DNA of 64,000 nucleotides from Shimia sp051201625. GTDB taxonomy: Bacteria > Pseudomonadota > Alphaproteobacteria > Rhodobacterales > Rhodobacteraceae. A program made the position numbers and the translations under genes. The notes under the pieces were generated by a model that ran no database searches, was not told the origin of the DNA, and saw only the letters and a list, made by a program, of their open reading frames with translations. This document shows positions 10,101-18,054 of the stretch, one piece after another (position 1 is the first letter of the stretch; each line of letters starts with the position of its first letter). Location of the stretch: positions 682,001-746,000 of the forward strand of contig NZ_CP179203.1 in assembly GCF_051201625.1 (NCBI RefSeq), in the 5' to 3' direction.

Positions 10101-10649
10101 CGCTTAGGTGAATTTATCGGTATCGGGTTCGAAAATCCGAAAGATAGGATAAATGCCTCTATTCCCGTGAGAGAAAGAGTGAAGGAGACTTTGGATGCTA
10201 TAACCGGAATTTCCGAAGGTTTTGTTTCGCAGGCGCAATCGTGCACCCAGAGTGGCAAAGATACTGATCGTTATCTGGCGTGTTTATCCGATGCATTATA
10301 TGATTTGACAGACGAGGTTGATGCTATTTCGGCAGATCTTCCCCCAAGTATGCAAAATGTGGCGGAGATACTCAAAGGTGCAAGATTAGATGTTGATCAG
10401 GCCCGTATACGGGCTCAAAAACGATTGGCAAACGCGAGTACCGATGCAGAGCGGCAAGCCATTCGTGCTGATGCTGCGAACGAAGCTCGAGCGGCCCTCT
10501 CAAATGCGTCAGGAGAAATCCGCAAAGCAATCTCTCTGGTGCGCGTTGAGGACCCCGAATTGGCATCCCTACAAAGTGCAACAATCACCGTCGTTGCTGA
10601 TGCGGTTGATACGGTCGGTATTGAGCTTTCTCGTGCGGTGGGCTTGTAA
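7077..10649 (+). CDS. TpsA-type large secreted exoprotein with filamentous-haemagglutinin N-terminal domain
   Basis: The 1190-residue cargo of the TpsB encoded just upstream. The ATG at 7077 follows AGAGGAG by 6 bases and gives the long signal peptide usual for TpsA proteins, ending PAIAQ. The TPS (haemagglutination-activity) domain follows, with NPNGI at residues 131-135. The middle is beta-helix-like, and about three GLUG-type repeats (GGFVGQNTGTINRAHSLG and relatives) lie at bases 9280-9560. The last 190 residues are instead strongly helical, with a Cys pair (SCTQ and LACL). Such a helical tail is unusual and may serve as an anchor or partner-binding end. The gene overlaps tpsB by 56 bases. 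Confidence 0.87.
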   Translation: MITPQMKIGSIFHTRLGSKAVLDAKGIMLILLFSGLAACFCLPAIAQTLPTGGTVASGDVSISQQTANSMTINQGSSSAVVNWDSFSIGQNNSVDIHQPDTQSSILNRVTGSTTSEIHGRLTSNGQVHIVNPNGIYIGPSGTVNTAAFVASTLGISDSDFLAGRLRFKGTGNSATVENAGRVTIGKSGYAALLGGRVRNSGIVTVPFGRIGFASGERVTLDLTGDQFLQVTIPTGGEDGDKALIDHSGLASADGGLIEMRAATARQAVRHAVNLSGVAEARSVSQHNGTIFLGGGGQVNVSGRVSTREKDVTGAVTASMRPRERPEILITGNQITLSGANIDASHSDGGGLIRIGGDFAGQGDLLRATTTTVDAKTAILADSLGAGDGGRIVVWSDLITEFSGELSARGGPEGGNGGFIEVSSPRTLKYSGKVDTRAPAGSWGTLLLDPSDITINSGADERSYEDALSRANVILTTSTEGSDPGDITINADLDWDAGTSLTLIADNDIILNGAINGSSGSFGLQATGTITTTSAGTVDVDEFTLTNGDWEQVGSLPAFSADSFVLSGGQFLRASSGSGGSGTPYIIEDIFGLQGVGSISNVANYELSNDIDASGTANWQTGSVNGFASIGTLDGTLDGAGYKISDLSISGSALIGTISSAGTVTDLTLENASGSAAGILAQYNNGTIRNVQVSGDLDASDYAYGGGGVVASNTGLIEDSISSVDVIATNPSGKFFGGFVGQNTGTINRAHSLGTVTVNDPEKASNIYAGGFVGSSDAGKISDSYSQGDVKVSDASSAVVGGFAAVNDATINRSYSTGMVETSGSNSSTVGGFLGLERGTSSGNFWDSDTSGLATSASGTALTTSQFQDAATFYGLGTDESWNFSSIWAPGDTGYYPANYSTTLVVFAIPDDLTVQFGLTGTATTTGSVFGGPDYYVFGKSSDTLDTSGIFQTLSFASRRVGTTTFTVDTSNISSTNGIAYRVVGLAGDAEITVAPPDFTPRPGADALPRLGEFIGIGFENPKDRINASIPVRERVKETLDAITGISEGFVSQAQSCTQSGKDTDRYLACLSDALYDLTDEVDAISADLPPSMQNVAEILKGARLDVDQARIRAQKRLANASTDAERQAIRADAANEARAALSNASGEIRKAISLVRVEDPELASLQSATITVVADAVDTVGIELSRAVGL

Positions 10650-10659
10650 CGGAGACGCT

Positions 10660-12579
10660 ATGCGATACGCAGCAGCAATAATCTTTTTGTGGAATTTAAG
10701 CGCTATTTCAGCGTTTGCTGAGTCTCGTGTGGCATTTGTCTTAGGGAATTCAGCGTATGATTCCGTCAGCTCATTGGAAAACCCTGTCAACGATGCGCTG
10801 GATATTTCTGTTGCTCTTGAAGGGCTTGGCTTTGAGGTTCTTTTAGGCAGCAACCGTACCATAAACGAGATGTATGCTGATATCAGTCGATTCACGAAGA
10901 TCGCCGAAACAGCAGATGTCGTGTTGTTTTATTACGCTGGGCATGGCTTTCAGGTTAGTGGGAAAAATTATTTAGTACCGGTGGATGCTGCCTTGTCGGG
11001 GATAGAAGATCTGCCTGATCAAACCGTACCTCTCACTGAAGTGCTGGGTGCCATGGAGGGATCTTCGGGACTAAAATTGGTTTTTTTGGATGCCTGCCGC
11101 GACAATCCATTTGGGGTGACTTTGAGTCAGGAGACCGGCAGGGGAAATGGTTTGGCTCGGGTTGGAACCGAAGCAAATTTTATGTTTGTCTATGCGACAC
11201 AGCCTGACAATGTGGCTTATGACGGAACTGGGCGAAACAGTTTTTTTACTGAGGCAATGCTAAGTCATCTATACACGCCCGGTCAGGATATTGCTGAACT
11301 GATGATTTCTGTCCGGCGTGATGTATTGGCTGCGACTGGTGGACGCCAAGTTCCATGGGAAAACTCGTCTCTGACCCAGCAATTTAGGTTTGACACCAGT
11401 CCTGAAACCGCATCCGAGGAGGCCATGCTTTGGCAGGTAGCTGCGGGCTCTAAGGACGTAAGTTTGATGCAACTTTATGCTGATCGTTACCCTCAAGGTG
11501 CACATGTTGAGGACGTGGTGGCATTTTTGGAAACTGGATCGCGCACCAGAAATTTAGGGACGCAGGACAAAGAGGCAGACGCAGCACGATTGTGGTCTTT
11601 GGCGCGGCGCAGCCGGATGCGGCCACTTCTGGAGTTCTATCTAGATCGATACCCGGAGATGGCAGACGCAGCGCAGGCGAAACGGCTTTTAGAGATGATC
11701 CCAAAAATAGAAGAAAGTACGCCCGGTGGGATATGTGAACGCCTTGCGACCCATCCGCGTGATGCAACAGCGGCGAATTCAGGCGTTCCTTTTGAGCGAT
11801 TGCGTCAGAATGCCGTAACTGCAATTCAGGCATGTTCCTCTGCCTCCGTGCGTTCCCCGGATTTACCCCACTATACTTCTTTGTTGGCGCGTGCCACCGC
11901 AGCTTCTGGCGATTTAGAACGAGCTATTAAACTTTATAAAAGTGCTGCCGACCGAGGCGATTTGCGCGCGATGGTCAGCTTAGCTCAACTGATGGAGAAC
12001 GGAACCGGTTTTGCTAAGGATGTGGATGGCGCGTTCGCGCTTTATGAACGTGCTGCCGAAGGAGGTAGCCCCGACGCCATGATCAATCTTGCAATTTCTT
12101 TGTTTCAGGGGGATCGAGGGGCAGCAGATCCTGATCGCGCAATCGCGCTGTTGCGTAAAGCTGCTGATGCTGGCTCTCCCAAAGCAATATTTAATCTCGG
12201 GGTTCTTGCACAAGATGGAGCGATTGATACCCCAGACGCGGCATTAGAATACTTTATTCGTGCGGCCCGTGACGGTGAAATTGAAGGTTACCGTGCGGCT
12301 GCGATCCTTTTGGACGAGGGTCGTGGTATTGAGCGTGATCCCTCGTATGCAGCAAATTTGCTGTTACGTGGTGTAGCTGAAGATCGTGGATCATTGATCA
12401 AACAATTAACCAAATCGTCAAATGAATGGTCACGTGCGACCATGTCGCAGGTCCAAGAACGACTGAAATTGGCGGGTTACTACGCGAGCGTAATAGATGG
12501 GCTCCCCGGGCCTAATTTCACGTCTGCACTAGAGCGATGGCGCAACGGTGGCTTTAATGCTGACGTCTTAACGAACTGA
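10660..12579 (+). CDS. Secreted caspase-like (C14) protein with Sel1 repeats and a peptidoglycan-binding-like tail
   Basis: The start at 10660 (GGAG 6 bases upstream) gives 639 residues with a signal peptide ending FAES. The caspase-fold domain covers roughly residues 22-245, with His95 in YYAGHGFQ and Cys146 in LDACRDNPF, the expected catalytic pair. About four Sel1-type repeats (AADRGDLRAMVSLAQLMENG and relatives) lie near residues 420-570. The last 40 residues (VQERLKLAGYYASVIDG) resemble a PG_binding_1 domain. It follows tpsA by 10 bases in the same operon. TPS exporters paired with CHAT or caspase-fold proteins occur elsewhere; whether this one cleaves TpsA is unknown. Confidence 0.82.
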   Translation: MRYAAAIIFLWNLSAISAFAESRVAFVLGNSAYDSVSSLENPVNDALDISVALEGLGFEVLLGSNRTINEMYADISRFTKIAETADVVLFYYAGHGFQVSGKNYLVPVDAALSGIEDLPDQTVPLTEVLGAMEGSSGLKLVFLDACRDNPFGVTLSQETGRGNGLARVGTEANFMFVYATQPDNVAYDGTGRNSFFTEAMLSHLYTPGQDIAELMISVRRDVLAATGGRQVPWENSSLTQQFRFDTSPETASEEAMLWQVAAGSKDVSLMQLYADRYPQGAHVEDVVAFLETGSRTRNLGTQDKEADAARLWSLARRSRMRPLLEFYLDRYPEMADAAQAKRLLEMIPKIEESTPGGICERLATHPRDATAANSGVPFERLRQNAVTAIQACSSASVRSPDLPHYTSLLARATAASGDLERAIKLYKSAADRGDLRAMVSLAQLMENGTGFAKDVDGAFALYERAAEGGSPDAMINLAISLFQGDRGAADPDRAIALLRKAADAGSPKAIFNLGVLAQDGAIDTPDAALEYFIRAARDGEIEGYRAAAILLDEGRGIERDPSYAANLLLRGVAEDRGSLIKQLTKSSNEWSRATMSQVQERLKLAGYYASVIDGLPGPNFTSALERWRNGGFNADVLTN

Positions 12580-12685
12580 CCAATAACGACACTGTAAAAA
12601 CACCGTATGCGCAACGCACCTTTGCATTTGTTGGGCGTTTTGTTCCTTGAATCTCAGACACCGCCAAGGCATAGGTCCAATTGAA

Positions 12686-13747
12686 TTATTTTTCTGGCAC
12701 TGTAAACTCGATACGACGGTTACGACTGCGGCCTTTTTTCGTGTCGTTGGCAGCGATAGGTTGGTCTTCGCCGAAACCGACAGATTGCATTCGTGACGCT
12801 GCGATACCTCTGGCAGTAAGAAATTTAACGACAGATGCAGCCCGCCTTTCAGAGAGGCGTTGGTTAGCGTTGCTGCCCCCAATGCTGTCCGTGTGCCCCC
12901 CGATCTGGATGGACAGATCTGGACAGCGGGTGACGATATCAGCCACTGTGTTGAGTAGTGGAGTACTAGCGGCGTCAAGCTGGGAAGATCCGGTTTTAAA
13001 GTAGATATTCCCAGATCGAGACAAGATTTCAAAGCGCCCAACGCAAGCTTCCAATGAGAAATCACCTTCTGCTTCAAGTGCTGCTGATGCAGGTTTAAGC
13101 GCTGTAGCTTCTGCGGATTGTGTCTGTGGTGTTGATGCGCTGTCTAACCTGCGAAATATGAAATCAAAATTTACCGAAGAAGATGGTACAATTGAAACGT
13201 TAGCGGCTTCTTGTAGCTTCTCGAGCCCTCCGGTCAGATCAAAATCGGCGACGGAAACGTTAATCGGCTCAGCTGTGGACACAGCTACCAAATCATCACC
13301 AATCAACGTCAATGATAGTTGTGCTTGCATGTTTTTAGAAACACCATGCAAGCTTAGGCTGAACGGCAAGTTGATGGTCTTGCGCTTTACGATTTCCAAA
13401 TCTGATATTTGACTGGGATCAATACGTGCCGTTACGACCAGTTCAGGATACTCAAAGGTTTCAAAGAACAAAAACCGCATTCGCACGTTACGCAAATCAA
13501 CTTTGGTATCAACGCTGTCCAGCAGAACTTTTATCGTTGCCAGACCCTCGGAGTTAATTCCGCCTTCCATCGTTGCAAATGATGATGTTTCTATTTTTGT
13601 TTGGTTCTTAATTGATTGAAATTGAAGCTGAGATGCTTCATTCTCAAGCTTCCATCCAGACGCAAAAGGAGCGTTTTGTGCCATCGAAGAGACAGCCCAA
13701 CTCGCTGTGATAACAAAGATTAATACGGAAACACAAAACTTGAGCAT
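12686..13747 (-). CDS. Envelope protein with YceI-like N-terminal part and OmpA C-terminal domain
   Basis: The ATG at 13747 is preferred over an in-frame TTG at 13777 because it gives a compact signal peptide ending SSMAQ; the protein then has 353 residues. Residues 20-210 look like a YceI-type lipocalin-fold domain (SFATMEGGI, then TVINLP-like strands around KTINLPFSLSLHG). The end is a standard OmpA peptidoglycan-binding domain with GGHTDSIGG, NQRLSERRA, and the final GRSRNRRIEF. It likely sits in the periplasm and binds peptidoglycan. It converges with the caspase gene at 12579 and diverges from the second caspase gene at 13893. The YceI call is tentative; the OmpA call is firm. Confidence 0.8.
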   Translation of the reverse strand: MLKFCVSVLIFVITASWAVSSMAQNAPFASGWKLENEASQLQFQSIKNQTKIETSSFATMEGGINSEGLATIKVLLDSVDTKVDLRNVRMRFLFFETFEYPELVVTARIDPSQISDLEIVKRKTINLPFSLSLHGVSKNMQAQLSLTLIGDDLVAVSTAEPINVSVADFDLTGGLEKLQEAANVSIVPSSSVNFDFIFRRLDSASTPQTQSAEATALKPASAALEAEGDFSLEACVGRFEILSRSGNIYFKTGSSQLDAASTPLLNTVADIVTRCPDLSIQIGGHTDSIGGSNANQRLSERRAASVVKFLTARGIAASRMQSVGFGEDQPIAANDTKKGRSRNRRIEFTVPEK

Positions 13748-13892
13748 GAAAAACCCCGGCGTTAAAATGATATCCAAATTATCGGGTGATGAATTGTCAA
13801 TTGCAACTAATAGTTACCCTATAAATGCATTTTAAATTGCCTCGCACAAGATTTGCTTTAATATCAGTCATCTGAGCGTGAAAGGAACTTAG

Positions 13893-15386
13893 ATGCGGAT
13901 CATCGCAGCTATATTTTTGGTTATAATGGGCTTCCCTCTGTCTGCGGCGGAAAAGCGGATCGCCTTAGTTGTAGGAAATAGTGAGTACTCTGCAGTTACT
14001 CGGCTAGACAACGCGACTAATGACGCTCAACTGTTGGCCAATTCGCTCGAAAACTTGGGCTTTGAAGTCACGCGGGCGTTAAATACGTCCCAAAGTGAGC
14101 TTAAGGAGGCTGTTGCGACTTTTGGCAGGTCTTTACGCGCAGGTGGACCGGACGCTGTGGGGTTATTTTACTACGCTGGCCATGGAGTACAGTCTTTTGG
14201 AGCGAACTATCTGCTTCCGATAGATGCAAATTTGACGGTTGCCGCCGATCTTGACTTGGTTGGGTTGGAGGCTTCCTCAGTGTTGCGTCAAATGGCATCG
14301 GCCCGAAACAGTACAAACATTGTGATCCTTGATGCCTGTAGAAATAACCCGTTTGAAGATATTCCCGATATGAACGACAATGGATTGGCAGAAATGAAGG
14401 CGCCAACTGGTACGTTCCTTGCTTACGCGACTGCTCCAGGAGCGGTTGCCTTCGACGGGATGGGAGGCAACAGCCCATTTACCAAAGCTTTGGCAGAAGC
14501 GATCCAAACCAAAAACCTACCGATTGAACGAGTTTTTAAGCAAGTGAGGGTGGGTGTGCTGAATGAGACAAATGGGGCGCAGACTCCGTGGGATACGTCG
14601 TCGTTAACGCAAGAATTTGTCTTTCGCTCAGGTCCGAAATTGACTGATGAAGAAGTGGAAGAAAACCTTCTTTGGCAATCATTAAAGAACTCCGACGATT
14701 CAGTCCAAATGATGCTATTTCTGCGATCTTACCCAGAGGGGCGGCACGCCGAAACTGCCCGTAAAAACCTTGCGAGATTGATGGCTCAAGAGTTTTCAGG
14801 TGAAAATTCAGAAGGAGAGTCGGCTGAAGAGATTACGGCGGCTCAACCTAAAATTTCCGCTGCTGCGCCAGCTCCTGATTTAGAGATCGAGTTGATGGAA
14901 CTGGCGCGCAGTTCGGGCAAGCTTGGGGATTACGAGGCGTATTTAGATGCCTTTCCGACTGGCATTTTTGCAGAATTGGTTAAGATTGAGATTGCAGCTC
15001 TTAAAGCTAACGCATCCGAGGACCCTGATGGACCCGCTCCGAAAGCTGAACCGGTTATTGAAGCAGCCGAAAGCAACCAAGAAGAAGAACCGGTTGTAGT
15101 TTTGTTCGACGTGCCAATCGCGCAGGGAATTCCTGAGATCGTTGGCAAAACTATCATGCAAGTGACGGAACTCAGCCCAATTTTTCCGCCGATTGAGGGT
15201 CTTCCAGAACCGCTTTGGAAAACAGAGAAATGTAGCAGCTGCCATCAATGGACCCGACATGACTTGTGTGAGCAGGCAAAATTCTACTTAACACAGAACA
15301 CCTCGCGATCTACTTCGCAGAGTCATCCTTTCGGAGGATCTTTTAAGCGAAATTTGAAGCATTGGGCTGGAGGAGGCTGTAAGTAA
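13893..15386 (+). CDS. Secreted caspase-like (C14) protein with a Cys-rich CxxCH C-terminus
   Basis: The 497-residue protein starts with a short signal peptide (PLSAAEKR). The caspase-fold domain covers roughly residues 20-250, with His97 in YYAGHGVQ and Cys149 in LDACRNNPF. A Pro/Ala/Glu-rich spacer follows. The final 60 residues contain Cys447-x2-Cys450-His451 (CSSCHQW), then further Cys in HDLCEQ and a terminal GGC. If the protein is exported, the CxxCH could carry haem c; metal binding is the other option. It stands alone on the + strand, head-on with the TonB-like operon that ends at 15399. It is a paralogue of the caspase at 10660 but has no Sel1 repeats. Confidence 0.8.
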   Translation: MRIIAAIFLVIMGFPLSAAEKRIALVVGNSEYSAVTRLDNATNDAQLLANSLENLGFEVTRALNTSQSELKEAVATFGRSLRAGGPDAVGLFYYAGHGVQSFGANYLLPIDANLTVAADLDLVGLEASSVLRQMASARNSTNIVILDACRNNPFEDIPDMNDNGLAEMKAPTGTFLAYATAPGAVAFDGMGGNSPFTKALAEAIQTKNLPIERVFKQVRVGVLNETNGAQTPWDTSSLTQEFVFRSGPKLTDEEVEENLLWQSLKNSDDSVQMMLFLRSYPEGRHAETARKNLARLMAQEFSGENSEGESAEEITAAQPKISAAAPAPDLEIELMELARSSGKLGDYEAYLDAFPTGIFAELVKIEIAALKANASEDPDGPAPKAEPVIEAAESNQEEEPVVVLFDVPIAQGIPEIVGKTIMQVTELSPIFPPIEGLPEPLWKTEKCSSCHQWTRHDLCEQAKFYLTQNTSRSTSQSHPFGGSFKRNLKHWAGGGCK

Positions 15387-15398
15387 TTGCCCGTTGGG

Positions 15399-17228
15399 TC
15401 ACTGGGTCGCTGGCGAAGTAGTTATGAAAAAGTAAACCCACTCGCCCTTGAAGTTTGGGTTACGATCGCGTGCTAGACTGACCTGTCCCTTGAGAAAATC
15501 CAAGTAAGGGTTTGCAGGCTCTACAATTGGTCGTGGTTTTTCAAAAAGCGGTTGGGATGCGGCGAAGGCTACCGCGATTTCCTGTCCGTAGGGTGGCCCG
15601 ATTGTTATCTTCAAACCTGGTTGTCCTGGTTTGTCGTCACCCACACCCACGACAGATTTAGCGACATGTTTCTGCAATGCAATTGTTGAATTTGGGATGA
15701 GATGAATCACATCTCCGTCGGCGCTGAAGTAATCGACATACACAAAAGCGTCATAATCTGGAGCAGTTAGGTCGAATTGAAGTCTTTGACCCTCTCTGTA
15801 AGAGTATTCGCGTGCGTGCAAGGTCTCCCCCAATAATAAATTATTAGTAAATTGGTCAGTTGATTGAGGTAAACCAATATCTGCAATGCCGCCCAAAGCG
15901 TCACACTGGGGTTCGGGCAGGTGCAACAGGTTCCCGACTACTGGAATGCCATCACCTAACTGAGAGCGAAGTGCGTCAATAATTTGATAGCTTTGGGCCA
16001 AATCAGGGACATGTCCGTGAAGCTCAACATTGCCGTTGGTTGGATTGAAATTGGCAGACAGGCGCGCACATTTCACACTTTTCAGAACTGAAGTTAAATC
16101 GTCGCGAACTTCGCCGGCGTTGGCGGCTGCGTTTTCTAAATCACCTGGAGCCATGAAGGCTTGTATCGTCGCTAGAGCTTGCGGGTCGGTGACCAGCCGA
16201 TCGCCAAATTGCCACGCAAGCGCTGCTGTGACAGAGGCTGCCTCAATATCTGATTGAACGGTTGGGGTTATTGTTGGCTGTGTAATTGTTGCAGCCTCAC
16301 TTGTGGCTTCAAGGGATGTAGTGGTTGTACCAAGAGGCATGACTTGAGGAACCGCTTGAAATTTGGGAACTGTTGTTACGACCAACGAAGATATAGGGGT
16401 CGGTGAAGGTGTGATTTTGTTTGCAACCCGTACCACGGGTCTAGCGCTATTGCTTTTTATTGCTAGTGATTTCTGTAGACTTACATCCGCCTTAACTGGA
16501 ATTGTCTTTGACGCGGCTATGGCACTTTCTCCAAGCGCAGTACTAGTTTTGATAGTCTGTGGTTTTTGAAGTGTGGTGACCACTGTCAAAGGGCTTGCTT
16601 TCGAAGTGGGGATCGCACCCGCGTCCACCACCGTGCTTTCAGCATTAAGTTCAGTTGCCTCTGTAACCGAATTGTTAGGTAATAACGAACTAATTTCATT
16701 GATTTCGGGCGCTAGGAGAACAGCGCTGTTGGCTGTCACAGTTTGCGGGCTTTGCAGACTGGTTGCCGTCGACAAGGAGCTTGCCTGGGCGATGGGGATT
16801 GCGCCTGCGTCCACGACGGTGCTTTCAGCATTAAGTTCAGTTGCCTCTGTAACCGAATTGTTAGGTAATAACGAACTAATTTCATTGATTTCGGGCGCTA
16901 GGAGAGCAGCGCTGTTGGCTGTCACAGTCTGCGGGCTTTGCAGACTGGTTGCCGTCGACAAGGAGCTTGCCTTGGCCATGGGGATCGCACCCGCGCCAAC
17001 GGCGGTGCTGTCGGCATTGACCTCAGTTGCGTCCGTGCCGGAAGGTATTTCTGAGGATGCACTTTGCCTTGGAGCTTGAACGGTCTGCATTTCTAATGTG
17101 CTTTTTGGCATGCTTTGGGGCGGCAATTTGTCGGTTGACTGCGCAAAGATCAGCGCCAACATTGCACCAAAGTGTGCCAGAACTGAACCGGCAAACCCCC
17201 AGCTCCATCTTGAAGTAGCGGAACTCAT
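15399..17228 (-). CDS. TonB-like inner-membrane protein with DUF4384-type C-terminus
   Basis: The 609-residue protein has one N-terminal membrane span (GFAGSVLAHFGAMLALIFAQ), a long low-complexity Ala/Ser/Thr/Pro linker with near-identical 62-residue repeats, and a structured end. Residues of about 320-460 include a BON-like stretch with paired cysteines, and the last 150 match DUF4384 (YREGQRLQFDL, then GDVIHLIPN and GPPYGQEIAVAF). It is the last gene of the operon after exbB and two exbD genes and overlaps exbD by one base. It therefore occupies the TonB/TolA position but lacks a usual TonB C-terminal domain. A similar C-terminal module occurs in the PpkA-like kinase at 48073. Confidence 0.75.
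   Translation of the reverse strand: MSSATSRWSWGFAGSVLAHFGAMLALIFAQSTDKLPPQSMPKSTLEMQTVQAPRQSASSEIPSGTDATEVNADSTAVGAGAIPMAKASSLSTATSLQSPQTVTANSAALLAPEINEISSLLPNNSVTEATELNAESTVVDAGAIPIAQASSLSTATSLQSPQTVTANSAVLLAPEINEISSLLPNNSVTEATELNAESTVVDAGAIPTSKASPLTVVTTLQKPQTIKTSTALGESAIAASKTIPVKADVSLQKSLAIKSNSARPVVRVANKITPSPTPISSLVVTTVPKFQAVPQVMPLGTTTTSLEATSEAATITQPTITPTVQSDIEAASVTAALAWQFGDRLVTDPQALATIQAFMAPGDLENAAANAGEVRDDLTSVLKSVKCARLSANFNPTNGNVELHGHVPDLAQSYQIIDALRSQLGDGIPVVGNLLHLPEPQCDALGGIADIGLPQSTDQFTNNLLLGETLHAREYSYREGQRLQFDLTAPDYDAFVYVDYFSADGDVIHLIPNSTIALQKHVAKSVVGVGDDKPGQPGLKITIGPPYGQEIAVAFAASQPLFEKPRPIVEPANPYLDFLKGQVSLARDRNPNFKGEWVYFFITTSPATQ
16609..17040 (-). repeat. 186-bp tandem repeat inside the TonB-like gene
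   Basis: Two complete units lie at 16609-16794 and 16795-16980, exactly 186 bases (62 codons) each. They are nearly identical over most of their length. A third, diverged and partial unit begins at 16981. The encoded repeat contains SSLLPNNSVTEATELNAEST and lies in the periplasm-spanning linker. The in-frame length and very high identity point to recent duplication or recombination that changes linker length. Confidence 0.9.
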
Positions 17229-17632
17229 TATGGTTCCTCAGGTGTGACAACAAGCATGACGTCACGCGCGCCAAGGGCCTCGACTGAAGCTACGAGTGGC
17301 AGCAATTCTTGCAAAAGAGCATCACGGTGGGCGTTCACCCGCACTAAAAGGTTGGGTTCCGCTTGAAGTTGAATCTGTAATCTTTCCAGTGTCTGGCTTT
17401 TGTCAAGTTCGGTACCGTCTAATGCCAAGACACCTTGTGCGCTTACGGAAATGGTGGCGCCGCCTGCAGGCATTTCTAAACCCGTGCGCGAATGCGCTGG
17501 CGCCACATCGAATGGCGATGTTGCATCCATTCGGCCGATCAACATGAAGAACACCAAAAGGAAGAAAACGACGTCAATCAGAGCGACTATGGTCTCAGGT
17601 GTGGTGCGGCGCATCGGTCGATTGAGTTTCAC
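17228..17632 (-). CDS. exbD: ExbD/TolR family proton-channel subunit (second copy)
   Basis: The 134-residue protein has a single N-terminal membrane span with the conserved proton-path aspartate (LIDVVFFLLVFFML) and a small periplasmic domain, the normal ExbD plan. It works with ExbB to turn the proton gradient into motion of a TonB-like partner. It overlaps the upstream exbD by 4 bases and the downstream TonB-like gene by 1 base. Two different exbD genes in one operon suggest a heteromeric ExbD dimer, as seen in some gliding and transport systems. Confidence 0.9.
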   Translation of the reverse strand: MKLNRPMRRTTPETIVALIDVVFFLLVFFMLIGRMDATSPFDVAPAHSRTGLEMPAGGATISVSAQGVLALDGTELDKSQTLERLQIQLQAEPNLLVRVNAHRDALLQELLPLVASVEALGARDVMLVVTPEEP

Positions 17633-18048
17633 GGCCGCTCCTCCAATCGCAACAACCGCAAACGAGTGGCACCCGCGCGGGTCAGCATATCCATTGCCGA
17701 AACGAGATGCTGAGTTGTGGCATGTGTCGAAGGCAAAATGACGATCGACAAAAGGGGATTTTCCTCAAGTCTTTCGGTGATCAATAGTTGGGTTGCGGGG
17801 TCCGTTAATGATTGCCCTTTGATGTAGGATTCTCCAGCGGCTGAAACACGCACCAAAAGTGTAGAGCTCGCAGCTTCTGCTATTTGGGTATTGCTCGATT
17901 GTTCGTCAGACCTTTTGACGAATGGGATCATTTTCAAATTAAGGTATGTCGATGTCACCATAAAAAAGACGAGCAGGATCAGCATCACATCAATCATTGG
18001 GACGAGTGAAATCAGTGGTCTGTCAGATTTATGACGCGCAAGTTTCAT
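17629..18048 (-). CDS. exbD: ExbD/TolR family proton-channel subunit (first copy)
   Basis: The 139-residue protein has the span LVPMIDVMLILLVFFMV with the conserved Asp, followed by a periplasmic domain with a basic end. It is clearly distinct from the second copy, so the two are not a recent duplication. It begins 6 bases after exbB and overlaps the next exbD by 4 bases. It should form the moving core inside an ExbB ring that energises the TonB-like protein encoded at the end of this operon. Confidence 0.9.
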   Translation of the reverse strand: MKLARHKSDRPLISLVPMIDVMLILLVFFMVTSTYLNLKMIPFVKRSDEQSSNTQIAEAASSTLLVRVSAAGESYIKGQSLTDPATQLLITERLEENPLLSIVILPSTHATTQHLVSAMDMLTRAGATRLRLLRLEERP

Positions 18049-18054
18049 ATCAGA

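Noticed and set aside
16609..17040. CRISPR-like or intergenic repeat array.
   Set aside because: The repeats are 186 bases, directly adjacent, without spacers, and in frame within a gene.
16573..17079. 168-codon + strand frame opposite the TonB-like gene, with a repeated sequence.
   Set aside because: It is the antisense reading of the 186-bp repeats; the minus-strand frame is longer, has a membrane anchor and DUF4384 end, and is in the exbBD operon.
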